A DNA stretch of 64,000 nucleotides, from assembly GCA_021029595.1 (NCBI GenBank), contig JAJJOY010000008.1:62001-126000 (forward strand). Direction: 5' to 3'. The DNA comes from Hominenteromicrobium mulieris (GTDB lineage: Bacteria > Bacillota > Clostridia > Oscillospirales > Acutalibacteraceae). Shown piece after piece: positions 37,213-45,025 of this stretch. Under the pieces are notes generated by a model, which saw nothing but the letters and a program-made list of their open reading frames with translations, ran no database searches and was not told the origin of the DNA. Every line of letters starts with the position of its first letter. Position 1 is the stretch's first letter. The translations under genes were made by a program, and so were the position numbers.

Positions 37213-38786
37213 ATCGTTCTGCCTCCTTTGTAGCGGGTTTCGCGCTGCTTTTTGCGCTTCTGGCGTTCTTTTTCACGCGCCTTATCGCGTGTTTTCTCGC
37301 GCGGCGGGCGCTTCTGCAAAAGCGCTTCCAGCTCGTCGCCCTGATTTTTCGGAATAGGCGCTACATTCATGTGAATGATAATCGTGGTGCCCTTCTGGTA
37401 GGTGGAGCGAATTTCAAGCCGCGCCCCGTGGCGGCGGCAGATGTCGTCGCACAGCGCAAGGCCGAGGCCCGCGCCGCCTGCCTTGCGGCTGCGCGCTTTG
37501 TCTTCCATGTAGAACGCTTCCGTTGCGCGGCGCACGGTATCGGGCTTCATGCCCATGCCGCGGTCGATGACGGAGACCACTGTGTGGCCGTCCAGCTCGG
37601 ACTGAATGAGCCAGATTTCGGAATTGTCCGGGGAAGCCTTCGCGGCGTTATCGATGAGGTTGTAAAGCAGCGACAAAAACAGCTCGCGGTCAATGTGCAG
37701 CATGGCGTTTTTGTGCAGTGCCGTCAGCTTGATGCCGCGCCGCCCGAGCACCGGCGCCATGGTGGCGTGCACATCAGAGAAAAGCTGCGCCGCGGGAATA
37801 TCCGCAAAATCGAGCGGGGTGTTATCGGTAGAAGCCAGCGTCAAAAGCTTTGCGGAAAGTCCGCGCAAGCGCTTGGCTTCCTCCACAATGGCAGAGGCAA
37901 AGTCGCGCCGCTGCTCGTCCGTGACAACGCTTTTGATGCGCAGAATATCCGCAAAGCCCAAAATGCTCGTCAGCGGCGTTTTCATCTCGTGCGCCATGGC
38001 GTCCGCAAAGCGCTTGCGGCTTTCTGCAATACCGCGCAGCTTTTCCTCGCGCTCGTTGATGGAAGCGGTCATCTCGTTGATGCTGTGTGCAAGCGTTTTC
38101 AGCTCCGAGCTGCCCTTTTCGGGCATACGCACGGTGTAGTCGCCCGCGGTCGCCGCGCCGATGGTCTTCACGGCGCGCTTTAACGGGCGCAGAAACCCCA
38201 ATACGGAAATGAGCAGCAGTACGGAAATACCGCCGCCGCAGCAAAGCCCCCACATGCGCGCGTTGTTCAGGTTGGCGTCGTGCTCGTCATACACATTCGT
38301 AACGTCATACACCGTGCGCAGCTCATATGACATGGCTTCCAGCTTGATGATGGAGACCACCATGAGGTACGTCTTTTCGCCGGCGTCGAAGATCACCGTT
38401 TTGCCGTCCGTAATGGCATCGTTCGGCTTGACGGAAGCTAAATCATACGAAGCGCCGTCCAAGACCTCGGTGCCGACTGCCGTGATGGTCTTGCCGCCCT
38501 TTTTCACTTCTATCACGTCTGCGGTGGAAATGTCTGTCGTAATGGTATCCTTCAGCATGTCCGTCAGCTGATCGGTGCTCAAAAACAGCGTATTCGCCTT
38601 TAAACGCTCATACGCCGCGTGGTTGGAAAGCGAAGCCGCCAATGCCGAATGTGCGGAAGCGGCGGAGTTGACCTCGCGGGCTATGGCACTGCGAAAGTGA
38701 CTATCCAGTATGTAAAACTGCGTGAGCTGCACGGCGAGCGTGACGAACACGAGCGCAATGAGCGATATTTTTTGCCATAGCTTCAT
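37209..38786 (-). CDS. Sensor histidine kinase (HAMP, HisKA, HATPase)
   Basis: A 525-residue two-component sensor. TM1 is at about 6-24, an extracellular sensor domain at about 25-178, TM2 at about 179-199, HAMP at about 199-250. The HisKA domain has the phosphoacceptor H266 in AMAHEMKTPLTSI. The ATPase domain has the N box NLIDNAAK at 376-383, DRGMGM at 408-413 and GGAGLGLAL at 437-445. A basic Lys/Arg-rich tail of about 35 residues follows and is unusual. It lies downstream of its response regulator (19-base gap) and overlaps the next gene. The signal is unknown. Confidence 0.93.
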   Translation of the reverse strand: MKLWQKISLIALVFVTLAVQLTQFYILDSHFRSAIAREVNSAASAHSALAASLSNHAAYERLKANTLFLSTDQLTDMLKDTITTDISTADVIEVKKGGKTITAVGTEVLDGASYDLASVKPNDAITDGKTVIFDAGEKTYLMVVSIIKLEAMSYELRTVYDVTNVYDEHDANLNNARMWGLCCGGGISVLLLISVLGFLRPLKRAVKTIGAATAGDYTVRMPEKGSSELKTLAHSINEMTASINEREEKLRGIAESRKRFADAMAHEMKTPLTSILGFADILRIKSVVTDEQRRDFASAIVEEAKRLRGLSAKLLTLASTDNTPLDFADIPAAQLFSDVHATMAPVLGRRGIKLTALHKNAMLHIDRELFLSLLYNLIDNAAKASPDNSEIWLIQSELDGHTVVSVIDRGMGMKPDTVRRATEAFYMEDKARSRKAGGAGLGLALCDDICRRHGARLEIRSTYQKGTTIIIHMNVAPIPKNQGDELEALLQKRPPREKTRDKAREKERQKRKKQRETRYKGGRTI

Positions 38787-38804
38787 AAAAGACTCCCTTT
38801 ACGC

Positions 38805-39467
38805 TTATCGGCGCTCTAAGCGGTAGCCGAGCTTCGGAATGGTGATGAGCTTGCCCTGCAATCCCATTTTGCGGCGCACCTGCTGCACGTGAATGTCCAC
38901 ACTGCGCGATTCACCGGTGAAATCAAAGCCCCAAATGTTTGAGAGCAGCTGCTCGCGCGTGATGGCAACGTCCGGATTGCGCATGAAAAAGACAAGTACG
39001 TCAAACTCCTTCGGTGTCAGCGCCACGGGCATGCCGTTTTTCAGCGCCGTGTGCTTTTCAATGTCCACCTGAATATCGCCGTAGCGCAGGTGCATTTCGC
39101 TTTTGCCCGCGCGGCGCAGCACCACTTCAATGCGCGCCAAAAGCTCCACGGGCTCAAACGGCTTTACAATGTAATCCTCTGCGCCGCCGCGCAGACCCTT
39201 TACCTTGTCCGCCACCGCGCCGAGCGCCGTCAGGAAAATCACCGGCGTTTCGCAGCCTTCCCCGCGGATGTGCTCCAAAACGGCAAAGCCGTCCATGCCG
39301 GGCAGCATCACGTCGAGCAAAATGAGGTCATACGTGCCGTTTATAATGGTCTGTACGGCCTCTTCGCCGTCTGCGCAGCGGTCGTATTCGTAGTCGCCGA
39401 TCGAGAGCGTGGCGGCCAGCATTTTCGAGATATTTTCATCGTCTTCCACAATCAGAATGCGGATCAT
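38805..39467 (-). CDS. OmpR/PhoB-family response regulator
   Basis: A 220-residue DNA-binding regulator. The receiver has the acidic pair at 9-10, phosphoacceptor D52 in LLDVMLPG, T80 and K102. The C-terminal winged helix (about 125-220) has LTPKEFDVL and a recognition helix ending VRRKMG. The start at 39467 (MIRILIVEDD) is chosen because AGAGGAAG lies close upstream and it matches the family. The frame extends to 39500 without a good site. It is the first gene of a three-gene operon with the kinase and an exported protein. Confidence 0.94.
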   Translation of the reverse strand: MIRILIVEDDENISKMLAATLSIGDYEYDRCADGEEAVQTIINGTYDLILLDVMLPGMDGFAVLEHIRGEGCETPVIFLTALGAVADKVKGLRGGAEDYIVKPFEPVELLARIEVVLRRAGKSEMHLRYGDIQVDIEKHTALKNGMPVALTPKEFDVLVFFMRNPDVAITREQLLSNIWGFDFTGESRSVDIHVQQVRRKMGLQGKLITIPKLGYRLERR

Positions 39468-39524
39468 ACAGTCTTCCTCTTTTCCCCTTTTCGCCGGCAC
39501 CCATCCGACGATTATGTTAACCCT

Positions 39525-39553
39525 ATTGTAGCATAGAAAAAAGCGGGCTTCAA
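39525..39553 (-). promoter_or_regulatory. Promoter of the two-component operon
   Basis: On the minus strand TTGAAG (plus 39548-39553), 17 bases, TACAAT (plus 39525-39530). The -35 hexamer lies inside the terminator stem of the preceding GH13 gene. Confidence 0.75.
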
Positions 39554-39567
39554 GGAAAGAAGCCCGC
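39537..39567 (-). terminator. Terminator of the glgP-GH13 operon
   Basis: On the minus strand GCGGGCTTC and GAAGCCCGC (plus 39559-39567 and 39543-39551) make a 9-bp perfect stem followed by TTTTTTC. Confidence 0.88.
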
Positions 39568-39619
39568 CGGTAACGGTGTGTAAATTCAATTTTGCAAAAA
39601 TTTTGCAGAAAGGGAAAAT

Positions 39620-41518
39620 TTAGCTTTCACCGTTCTCCGCTTTTTCGCGGTGGATGCGCAGCAAAGTGAAGCCGAACGGCGGCAGCTTGAAATCGCCGCC
39701 TGCGGGGTTCGGGTACGGCGCGCCGAAAATAAACTCTGCATTGTCAAGATGCAGCCCCGGAATGACCGCGTTTTCCATGCTGCGGTTCACGGCAACGAAC
39801 AACGCGTCCTCGCCGCCTTCCGTTTCCACATAGCGCTCAAACGAAAGCACATTGTCGTGTGCATAAACACTGCGTAGGCCGCCGTCTTTTAAAATGTCGC
39901 CGTGCTCCTGCCGCAGCAGGCCGAGGTAGCGGTACCATGCGATAAGGTCCTCGTCTTCGTGTCCCCACGGGTAGCATGCGCGGTTGAACGGGTCACGGTA
40001 GCCCTCCATGCCGGCTTCGTCGCCGTAGTAGATGCACGGCACGCCCGGCAGCATAAACTGCAAAAACGCGGCAAGGCGCATGCGCTCAAGGCCGGTTTCG
40101 CGCTGCTCCGGGGAGAGCGTGTGCGCACTTTGCCACTCGCGGCCGCGGCTGCCCGCCGGTTCGCCGCCGAGCACCGTCAAAGCGCGTTCCGTATCGTGCG
40201 TGCCGATGTGGTTCATCAAAATTCGTAAGACCTGCGGCGGGTAGTTTTCCACGATGGTCTCAATGCGATCCATAATGAGCGACGCGTGCTCACCGAGCAG
40301 AAACCCGAGGATTGCATCGCGAAATGGGTAGTTCATCACGCTGTCCAGCTGCCCGCCCAGCAGATACCGGCGGCGCACACCGTAAGCTGTCTTGTTGGAG
40401 GCGTCTTCCCACACTTCGCCGAGCACCATGGCGTTTTCATCCTGCGCTTTCGCGGCGCGGTTCAGGCGGTCAATAAAGCCGTCCGGCAGCTCGTCGACAA
40501 CGTCCAAGCGCCAGCCGGAAGCACCGGCCTCAAGCCAATGCCGGATGATACCGTCTTCGCCGTTGATATAGTTGTCATACGCGGGATTTTCCTCGCGCAC
40601 ATTCGGCAGCGTGATGAAATTCCACCAACATTCGTAGTCGTTCGGCCAGCTCCGAAAGCTGTACCACGGGTAATACGGGGAAGACTGCGAGCGGTACGCG
40701 CCGCCGTCGCCGTAGCGGCCCTCGCGGTTAAAATAAATGCTGTCGCTGCCCGTGTGGCTGAAAACGCCGTCGAGCAAAACGTGAATGTTGCGCTCTTTCG
40801 CCGCCGCGCACAGCGAGCGGAAGTCTTCCTCATCGCCGAGCAGCGGGTCAATTTTCTCATAGTTCGCCGTGTCGTAACGGTGGTTGGAGTGCGATTCAAA
40901 AATGGGGTTCAGATAAATGCAGGTCACGCCGAGAGACGCTAAATAATCGAGCTTTTCCTCGATGCCCTTTAAGTCACCGCCGAAAAAATCCGAGTTTGTC
41001 ACAATGCCCTGTGCGTTCGGCTTCCAGTCCGGCTGGTCAAGCCAGTTTTCATGCAGCGTGCGGTCTGCCGGAACGTTTTCTTTCGCTTTGCCGGAGGACG
41101 CAAAACGGTCCGGGAAGATTTGATACAAAATGCCGCCCGCAAGCCAGTCCGGCGTTTTATATGCACCGTCGTACACGGTCAGCTGCCAGTCTTCACGTGC
41201 ACCGGCGCGCGCCTCGCCGCCGAGGTCCTTTTTAAGGACAGAGCGCCCACGCGATGTGCGCAGCTCAAAATGATAGAAGTAAAGCCCCGTTTTCTGCGGC
41301 GTAAAGTGGCACTCCCACCACTCATAGTCATTGCCGTTCATGCCGCACCAGAACATATCAAGGCACTCAATGCGGTTATCCGGGTGCTGCACCAAAAGGT
41401 AGGAGGCAGAGCACTGCATGTCGCGCGGCAGCGTAATTTTAAAGTGCACACGCGTGCCGTCTGCCACAGCGCCCAGCGGGCTGCGGTGTATGGAATTTCT
41501 GGAATTAAATAGCGTCAT
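39620..41518 (-). CDS. GH13 glycoside hydrolase (neopullulanase / cyclomaltodextrinase type)
   Basis: A 632-residue cytoplasmic enzyme, with no signal peptide. Residues 1-120 are an N-terminal beta domain as in maltogenic amylase/neopullulanase. The catalytic barrel has DGVFSH at 250-255, nucleophile D339 in GWRLDV, acid/base E368 in VLGEVW and the transition-state pair H441-D442 in GTHDTER. A C-terminal beta domain follows. It should hydrolyse alpha-1,4 (and perhaps alpha-1,6) links of maltodextrins or cyclodextrins. The ATG at 41518 is chosen for GCAGGAGAG 8 bases upstream, giving MTLFNSRNSIHR. It lies directly downstream of glgP, consistent with intracellular glycogen or maltodextrin breakdown. 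Confidence 0.92.
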   Translation of the reverse strand: MTLFNSRNSIHRSPLGAVADGTRVHFKITLPRDMQCSASYLLVQHPDNRIECLDMFWCGMNGNDYEWWECHFTPQKTGLYFYHFELRTSRGRSVLKKDLGGEARAGAREDWQLTVYDGAYKTPDWLAGGILYQIFPDRFASSGKAKENVPADRTLHENWLDQPDWKPNAQGIVTNSDFFGGDLKGIEEKLDYLASLGVTCIYLNPIFESHSNHRYDTANYEKIDPLLGDEEDFRSLCAAAKERNIHVLLDGVFSHTGSDSIYFNREGRYGDGGAYRSQSSPYYPWYSFRSWPNDYECWWNFITLPNVREENPAYDNYINGEDGIIRHWLEAGASGWRLDVVDELPDGFIDRLNRAAKAQDENAMVLGEVWEDASNKTAYGVRRRYLLGGQLDSVMNYPFRDAILGFLLGEHASLIMDRIETIVENYPPQVLRILMNHIGTHDTERALTVLGGEPAGSRGREWQSAHTLSPEQRETGLERMRLAAFLQFMLPGVPCIYYGDEAGMEGYRDPFNRACYPWGHEDEDLIAWYRYLGLLRQEHGDILKDGGLRSVYAHDNVLSFERYVETEGGEDALFVAVNRSMENAVIPGLHLDNAEFIFGAPYPNPAGGDFKLPPFGFTLLRIHREKAENGES

Positions 41519-41540
41519 CGGTAAACTCTCCTGCATGAAG

Positions 41541-41572
41541 AAGCAGGGCACTACGACCGCAGCGCCCTGCTT
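41541..41572 (-). other. Intercistronic hairpin between glgP and the GH13 gene
   Basis: AAGCAGGGC (41541-41549) and GCCCTGCTT (41564-41572) form a 9-bp stem in the 75-bp gap. Transcription runs leftward, where the stem is followed by CTTCTTCATG, not a U-run, so it is more likely an RNA-processing or stability element or a leaky terminator. Confidence 0.5.
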
Positions 41573-41593
41573 TTTACATAAACTTACGTGATA

Positions 41594-44023
41594 TTACTTC
41601 TTTTTCGTCTCGGCTTTCGTCTCGACCGGCTTTGCGAGCCAAATGGTGTTCGCATAATCGCGGATGGCGCGGTCGGCAGCGAAAATACCTGCCTTTGCGG
41701 TGTTGACAAGGGACATAGAGTTCCACTTGGTCTGGTCCTTATAAAGCTGTTCGGCTTTCTGCTGTGCATGGCTGTAAGAAGCAAAGTCTGCAAGCGCCAT
41801 GTACTGGTCAACGTTGAGGAGTGCCTGGTGCAGGTTCTGGAACGTCTTGCCGTTAAAGCCCTGGCCGAGAGCATCCATCGCCTTGCGAATGATGTCGTTG
41901 TGCTCGTACTGGTTTCTCGGGTTGTAGCCGGAAGCGCGCAGGCTGTTGACCTCGGGCGTCGTCATGCCGAAGAGGATGATGTTGTCGTCGCCCACTGCGT
42001 CGTGAATTTCCACGTTCGCGCCGTCCAGTGTGCCGAGGGTGATGGCGCCGTTGATCATAAACTTCATGTTGGAGGTGCCGGAAGCCTCTGTACCCGCAAG
42101 GGAGATCTGTTCGCTGATCTCTGCCGCCGGGGTGAGCAGCTCTGCCCAGGATACGCAGTAGTTTTCAACGAAGATGACGCGCAGCTTCTGGTTGACGCGC
42201 GGGTCGTTGTTGATGGTATCGGCAAGGCAGACGATGAACTGGAGAATTTCCTTTGCGAAATAGTAGCCCGGGGCTGCCTTTGCGCCGAAGAAGAACGTGT
42301 GCGGGGTATAATCCGCGTTCGGGTTTTCGAGCAACCACTGGTATACGGAGAGAATATGCAGCGCATTCATGTGCTGGCGCTTGTACTCGTGCAGACGCTT
42401 GACCTGTACGTCGAAAATGCTGTTCGGGTCAACGATCTGGCCCTGCGTGCGCTTAACGTGCTCGGCAAGGCGCTGCTTGTTGTGCAGCTTGATCTCGGCA
42501 AGCTTCTTCTGCACGGAGGTATCGTCCTTATACTTCATCAGCTTCTCAAGCTGAGCAGCATCGTGGATGAAGCCGTCGCCTGTCAACTCGGTGATAAGGG
42601 AAGCAAGCTCCGGGTTCGACTGGTTCAGCCAGCGACGATGTGCAATGCCGTTTGTGACGTTCTTAAATTTATTCGGCCACTCGGTGTAGAAGTCGTGGAA
42701 CACGCTGTCCTTCAAAATTTCGCTGTGCAGCGCGGAAACGCCGTTCGTGCTGTGTGTTGCGTATACGGCAAGGTTTGCCATGCGCACATAGCCGTCGTTC
42801 AGCGGGGCCATGCGCCAGATCTTGCCTTCGTCCACGCCCTTTGCACGCATCTCAATCCAGAAGCGGCGGTTGATCTCTTCCACAATCTGGTAAATACGCG
42901 GCAGACGGGATTTGAACAGGTCTGCGCTCCAGCACTCAAGCGCCTCGCTCATAACGGTGTGGTTCGTGTACGCAATGGTGCGGGTCACAATATTCCAAGC
43001 TGCGTCCCACTCGTAGCCGCATTCGTCGAGCATGATGCGCATGAGCTCCGGGATGGCGAGCACGGGGTGCGTGTCATTGAGGTGGATCGCCGCAAGCTTC
43101 GGCAGATCATCAAGGGAGCTGTGCGTGTACAGGTGGCGGCGTACGATGTCCTGTACGGAGGCGGAAACGAGGAAGTACTGCTGTGCAAGGCGCAGGCTCT
43201 TGCCCTCGTAGTGGTTATCTTCCGGATAGAGAACCTTTGTGACGGTCTCTGCCATAGCTTTCTGCTCCATAGCGCGCATATAGTTGCCGCTGTTGAAGAG
43301 CTTCATATCAAATTCGTTGGCTTCCGCACGCCAGATGCGCAGCACAGAAATGCCCTTGCCGTCCATGCCGGAAACATACAAATCGTACGGGATCGCCATA
43401 ACGGGGTTATAATTCTTATGACGTACGGAATGGTAGTGGTCATGCCACTGCTCTTCAATGTAGCCGTCGAAGTGCACCTCAATGGCGCTTTCGTCGACCT
43501 TCTGCATCCAGACCTCGCCGCCCGGAAGCCAGAAGTCCGGCAGCTCCGTCTGCCAACCCTCAACGAGCTTCTGGCGGAAAATACCGTATTCATAGCGCAG
43601 GGAATAGCCCATGGCCGGGTAGCCCTGTGTTGCAAGGCCGTCAAGGAAGCATGCGGCAAGACGGCCGAGGCCGCCGTTGCCAAGGCCGGCGTCCGGCTCC
43701 TGTTCGTAAAGGTTATCGAGCTTTACGCCCATTTCGGAAAGCGCTTTGCGGAAGCTGTCCTCAAGACCGAGGTTAAACAGGTTGTTCTTCAGGGAGCGGC
43801 CCAGCAGAAACTCCATGCACAGGTAGTAGATCTGCTTTGTCTCCTGCTTTTCAGCTTCGTGTACGAACTCATTGCGGCCGCGAACGAGCAGGTCGCGCAC
43901 CACAAGTGCGGATGCTTTGTAGAATTCATCGTCGGAAGCGTTCTCTGCGGAAACGCCGTAAATGTGCGAGAGCTTCTCACGGATTGCGCTCTTGACCTGC
44001 GCGGGGGTCATCTTGTAATTCAT
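41594..44023 (-). CDS. glgP: Glycogen/starch/alpha-glucan phosphorylase
   Basis: An 809-residue GT35 enzyme that releases glucose 1-phosphate from alpha-1,4-glucan ends. The pyridoxal-phosphate lysine lies in EASGTSNMKFMINGA, and the downstream LGTLDGANVEI completes the family signature. The N-terminal part shows YLCMEFLLGRSL, GNGGLGRLAACFLD and the LNDTHPVLAIPELMR segment of bacterial phosphorylases. Length is normal. GGAGGA lies about 8 bases before the ATG at 44023. It heads a two-gene operon with the GH13 enzyme. No glgA/B/C is in the window. Confidence 0.97.
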   Translation of the reverse strand: MNYKMTPAQVKSAIREKLSHIYGVSAENASDDEFYKASALVVRDLLVRGRNEFVHEAEKQETKQIYYLCMEFLLGRSLKNNLFNLGLEDSFRKALSEMGVKLDNLYEQEPDAGLGNGGLGRLAACFLDGLATQGYPAMGYSLRYEYGIFRQKLVEGWQTELPDFWLPGGEVWMQKVDESAIEVHFDGYIEEQWHDHYHSVRHKNYNPVMAIPYDLYVSGMDGKGISVLRIWRAEANEFDMKLFNSGNYMRAMEQKAMAETVTKVLYPEDNHYEGKSLRLAQQYFLVSASVQDIVRRHLYTHSSLDDLPKLAAIHLNDTHPVLAIPELMRIMLDECGYEWDAAWNIVTRTIAYTNHTVMSEALECWSADLFKSRLPRIYQIVEEINRRFWIEMRAKGVDEGKIWRMAPLNDGYVRMANLAVYATHSTNGVSALHSEILKDSVFHDFYTEWPNKFKNVTNGIAHRRWLNQSNPELASLITELTGDGFIHDAAQLEKLMKYKDDTSVQKKLAEIKLHNKQRLAEHVKRTQGQIVDPNSIFDVQVKRLHEYKRQHMNALHILSVYQWLLENPNADYTPHTFFFGAKAAPGYYFAKEILQFIVCLADTINNDPRVNQKLRVIFVENYCVSWAELLTPAAEISEQISLAGTEASGTSNMKFMINGAITLGTLDGANVEIHDAVGDDNIILFGMTTPEVNSLRASGYNPRNQYEHNDIIRKAMDALGQGFNGKTFQNLHQALLNVDQYMALADFASYSHAQQKAEQLYKDQTKWNSMSLVNTAKAGIFAADRAIRDYANTIWLAKPVETKAETKKK

Positions 44024-44122
44024 TCTTTGTCCTCCATGTGTTATGCGTGAAAAACACGCCAGATTTGTATTATATGCACAAAATTAAATGCGTTTTACTT
44101 AAAAAACAAATGGTTTATACCC

Positions 44123-44151
44123 ATTATATACTAAAATCATGAAAAATTCAA
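44123..44151 (-). promoter_or_regulatory. glgP promoter
   Basis: On the minus strand TTGAAT (plus 44146-44151), 17 bases, TATAAT (plus 44123-44128), about 100 bases before the start. A second TATAAT-like box lies near plus 44070-44080 without a clear -35, and a small hairpin (GCGTG/CACGC) sits near 44046-44060. The rest of the 444-bp gap to zapA holds no ORF I can support. Confidence 0.8.
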
Positions 44152-44385
44152 GACCAATAGCGGGCGGATAAGCAGAAATTAAAGCTGTGGCTTTGTATAG
44201 TTTCGACAGAAAATATCGGCTTTCGGTATAAACCGGCCGAAAACCGCAGTGCGCCTGTCTTTTTTCGACCTTACACACACCGTATACCATTATATAGGGG
44301 AAAACAGCGTGTTACAAGTACATTTGTGTAAAATCCGTACGGATTTTGCAGAAAACCGCCGAAATGCCCGTTTTGCGCGCTTTTT

Positions 44386-44414
44386 TTGACAAGGCAGGGC
44401 TTTTGGTATATAAT
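44386..44414 (+). promoter_or_regulatory. Consensus sigma-A promoter of zapA
   Basis: TTGACA (44386-44391), 17-base spacer, TATAAT (44409-44414): both hexamers match consensus exactly. The zapA start is 54 bases downstream of the -10. Confidence 0.92.
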
Positions 44415-44467
44415 GCAGAACAGAGTATAACCTGCGCAGAATCGGCGCGGGGAAAGGAATCTGTGCA

Positions 44468-45025
44468 ATGGAAAAAACGAGATTCAAACTGAATATCTGC
44501 GGCGTGGACGTCACCGTTTCCGGCGATGTGGACCGCGACGGTGCAGAAGCCATCGCAGAGCGTGTGCGCGTGCGTATGGAAGAGGTTTTAAACAACGCCT
44601 ACGGCGCGACCATAGAGAAAGCGGCGGTCATTGCGGCCATGAACCTGAGCGAGGAGCTTTCCCGCACGGAGGCCGCTTTGAATCAGGCCCGCGAGGAAGC
44701 GAATGCCCTGCGCACAAAGACAAAGGAATTTGCCGGTGCGGACGGCCTGAAGGCCCGCCTTTCCGAAGCGGAAATGAAGCTCGGCGTTTTGCAGGAAAAG
44801 CTGCGCCTTGCCGAAAACCGCGCCGAAGCTGCGGAAAAGGAAGCGGAAAAAGCGAAAGCCGCTGCCCAAAACGCAGCGCACACGGCAGCTGCAGAACCGC
44901 TCGACCTGCCGCCCATCGACCTGCGCAACCCCATGCTGCCCGATTACGGCGACGAAACGGGTCTTGTGAGCTTTTTCGAAAAGGCAGACGTAAAGGAGAC
45001 CGCGCGTGAAGACGAAGAAGATTGA
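44468..45025 (+). CDS. zapA: Cell division protein ZapA with extended coiled coil
   Basis: A 185-residue FtsZ-ring-associated protein. Residues 1-85 are the ZapA domain (FKLNICGVDVTVSGDV, IAERVRVRMEEVL, KAAVIAAMNLSEEL). Residues about 68-140 are an Ala/Glu-rich heptad coiled coil (LSEAEMKLGVLQEKLRLAEN, then AEAAEKEAEKAKAAAQ). The last 45 residues are Pro-containing and acidic. Typical ZapA is about 90-110 residues, so the coiled coil and tail are extra. ZapA bundles FtsZ filaments at midcell. Its 3' end overlaps the U32 gene by 20 bases, a pairing common in clostridia. Confidence 0.88.
   Translation: MEKTRFKLNICGVDVTVSGDVDRDGAEAIAERVRVRMEEVLNNAYGATIEKAAVIAAMNLSEELSRTEAALNQAREEANALRTKTKEFAGADGLKARLSEAEMKLGVLQEKLRLAENRAEAAEKEAEKAKAAAQNAAHTAAAEPLDLPPIDLRNPMLPDYGDETGLVSFFEKADVKETAREDEED

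Noticed and set aside
41588..44050. 820-codon open frame on the plus strand opposite glgP
   Set aside because: It mirrors glgP exactly, has no binding site and gives a low-complexity translation; it is an antisense frame produced by codon bias.
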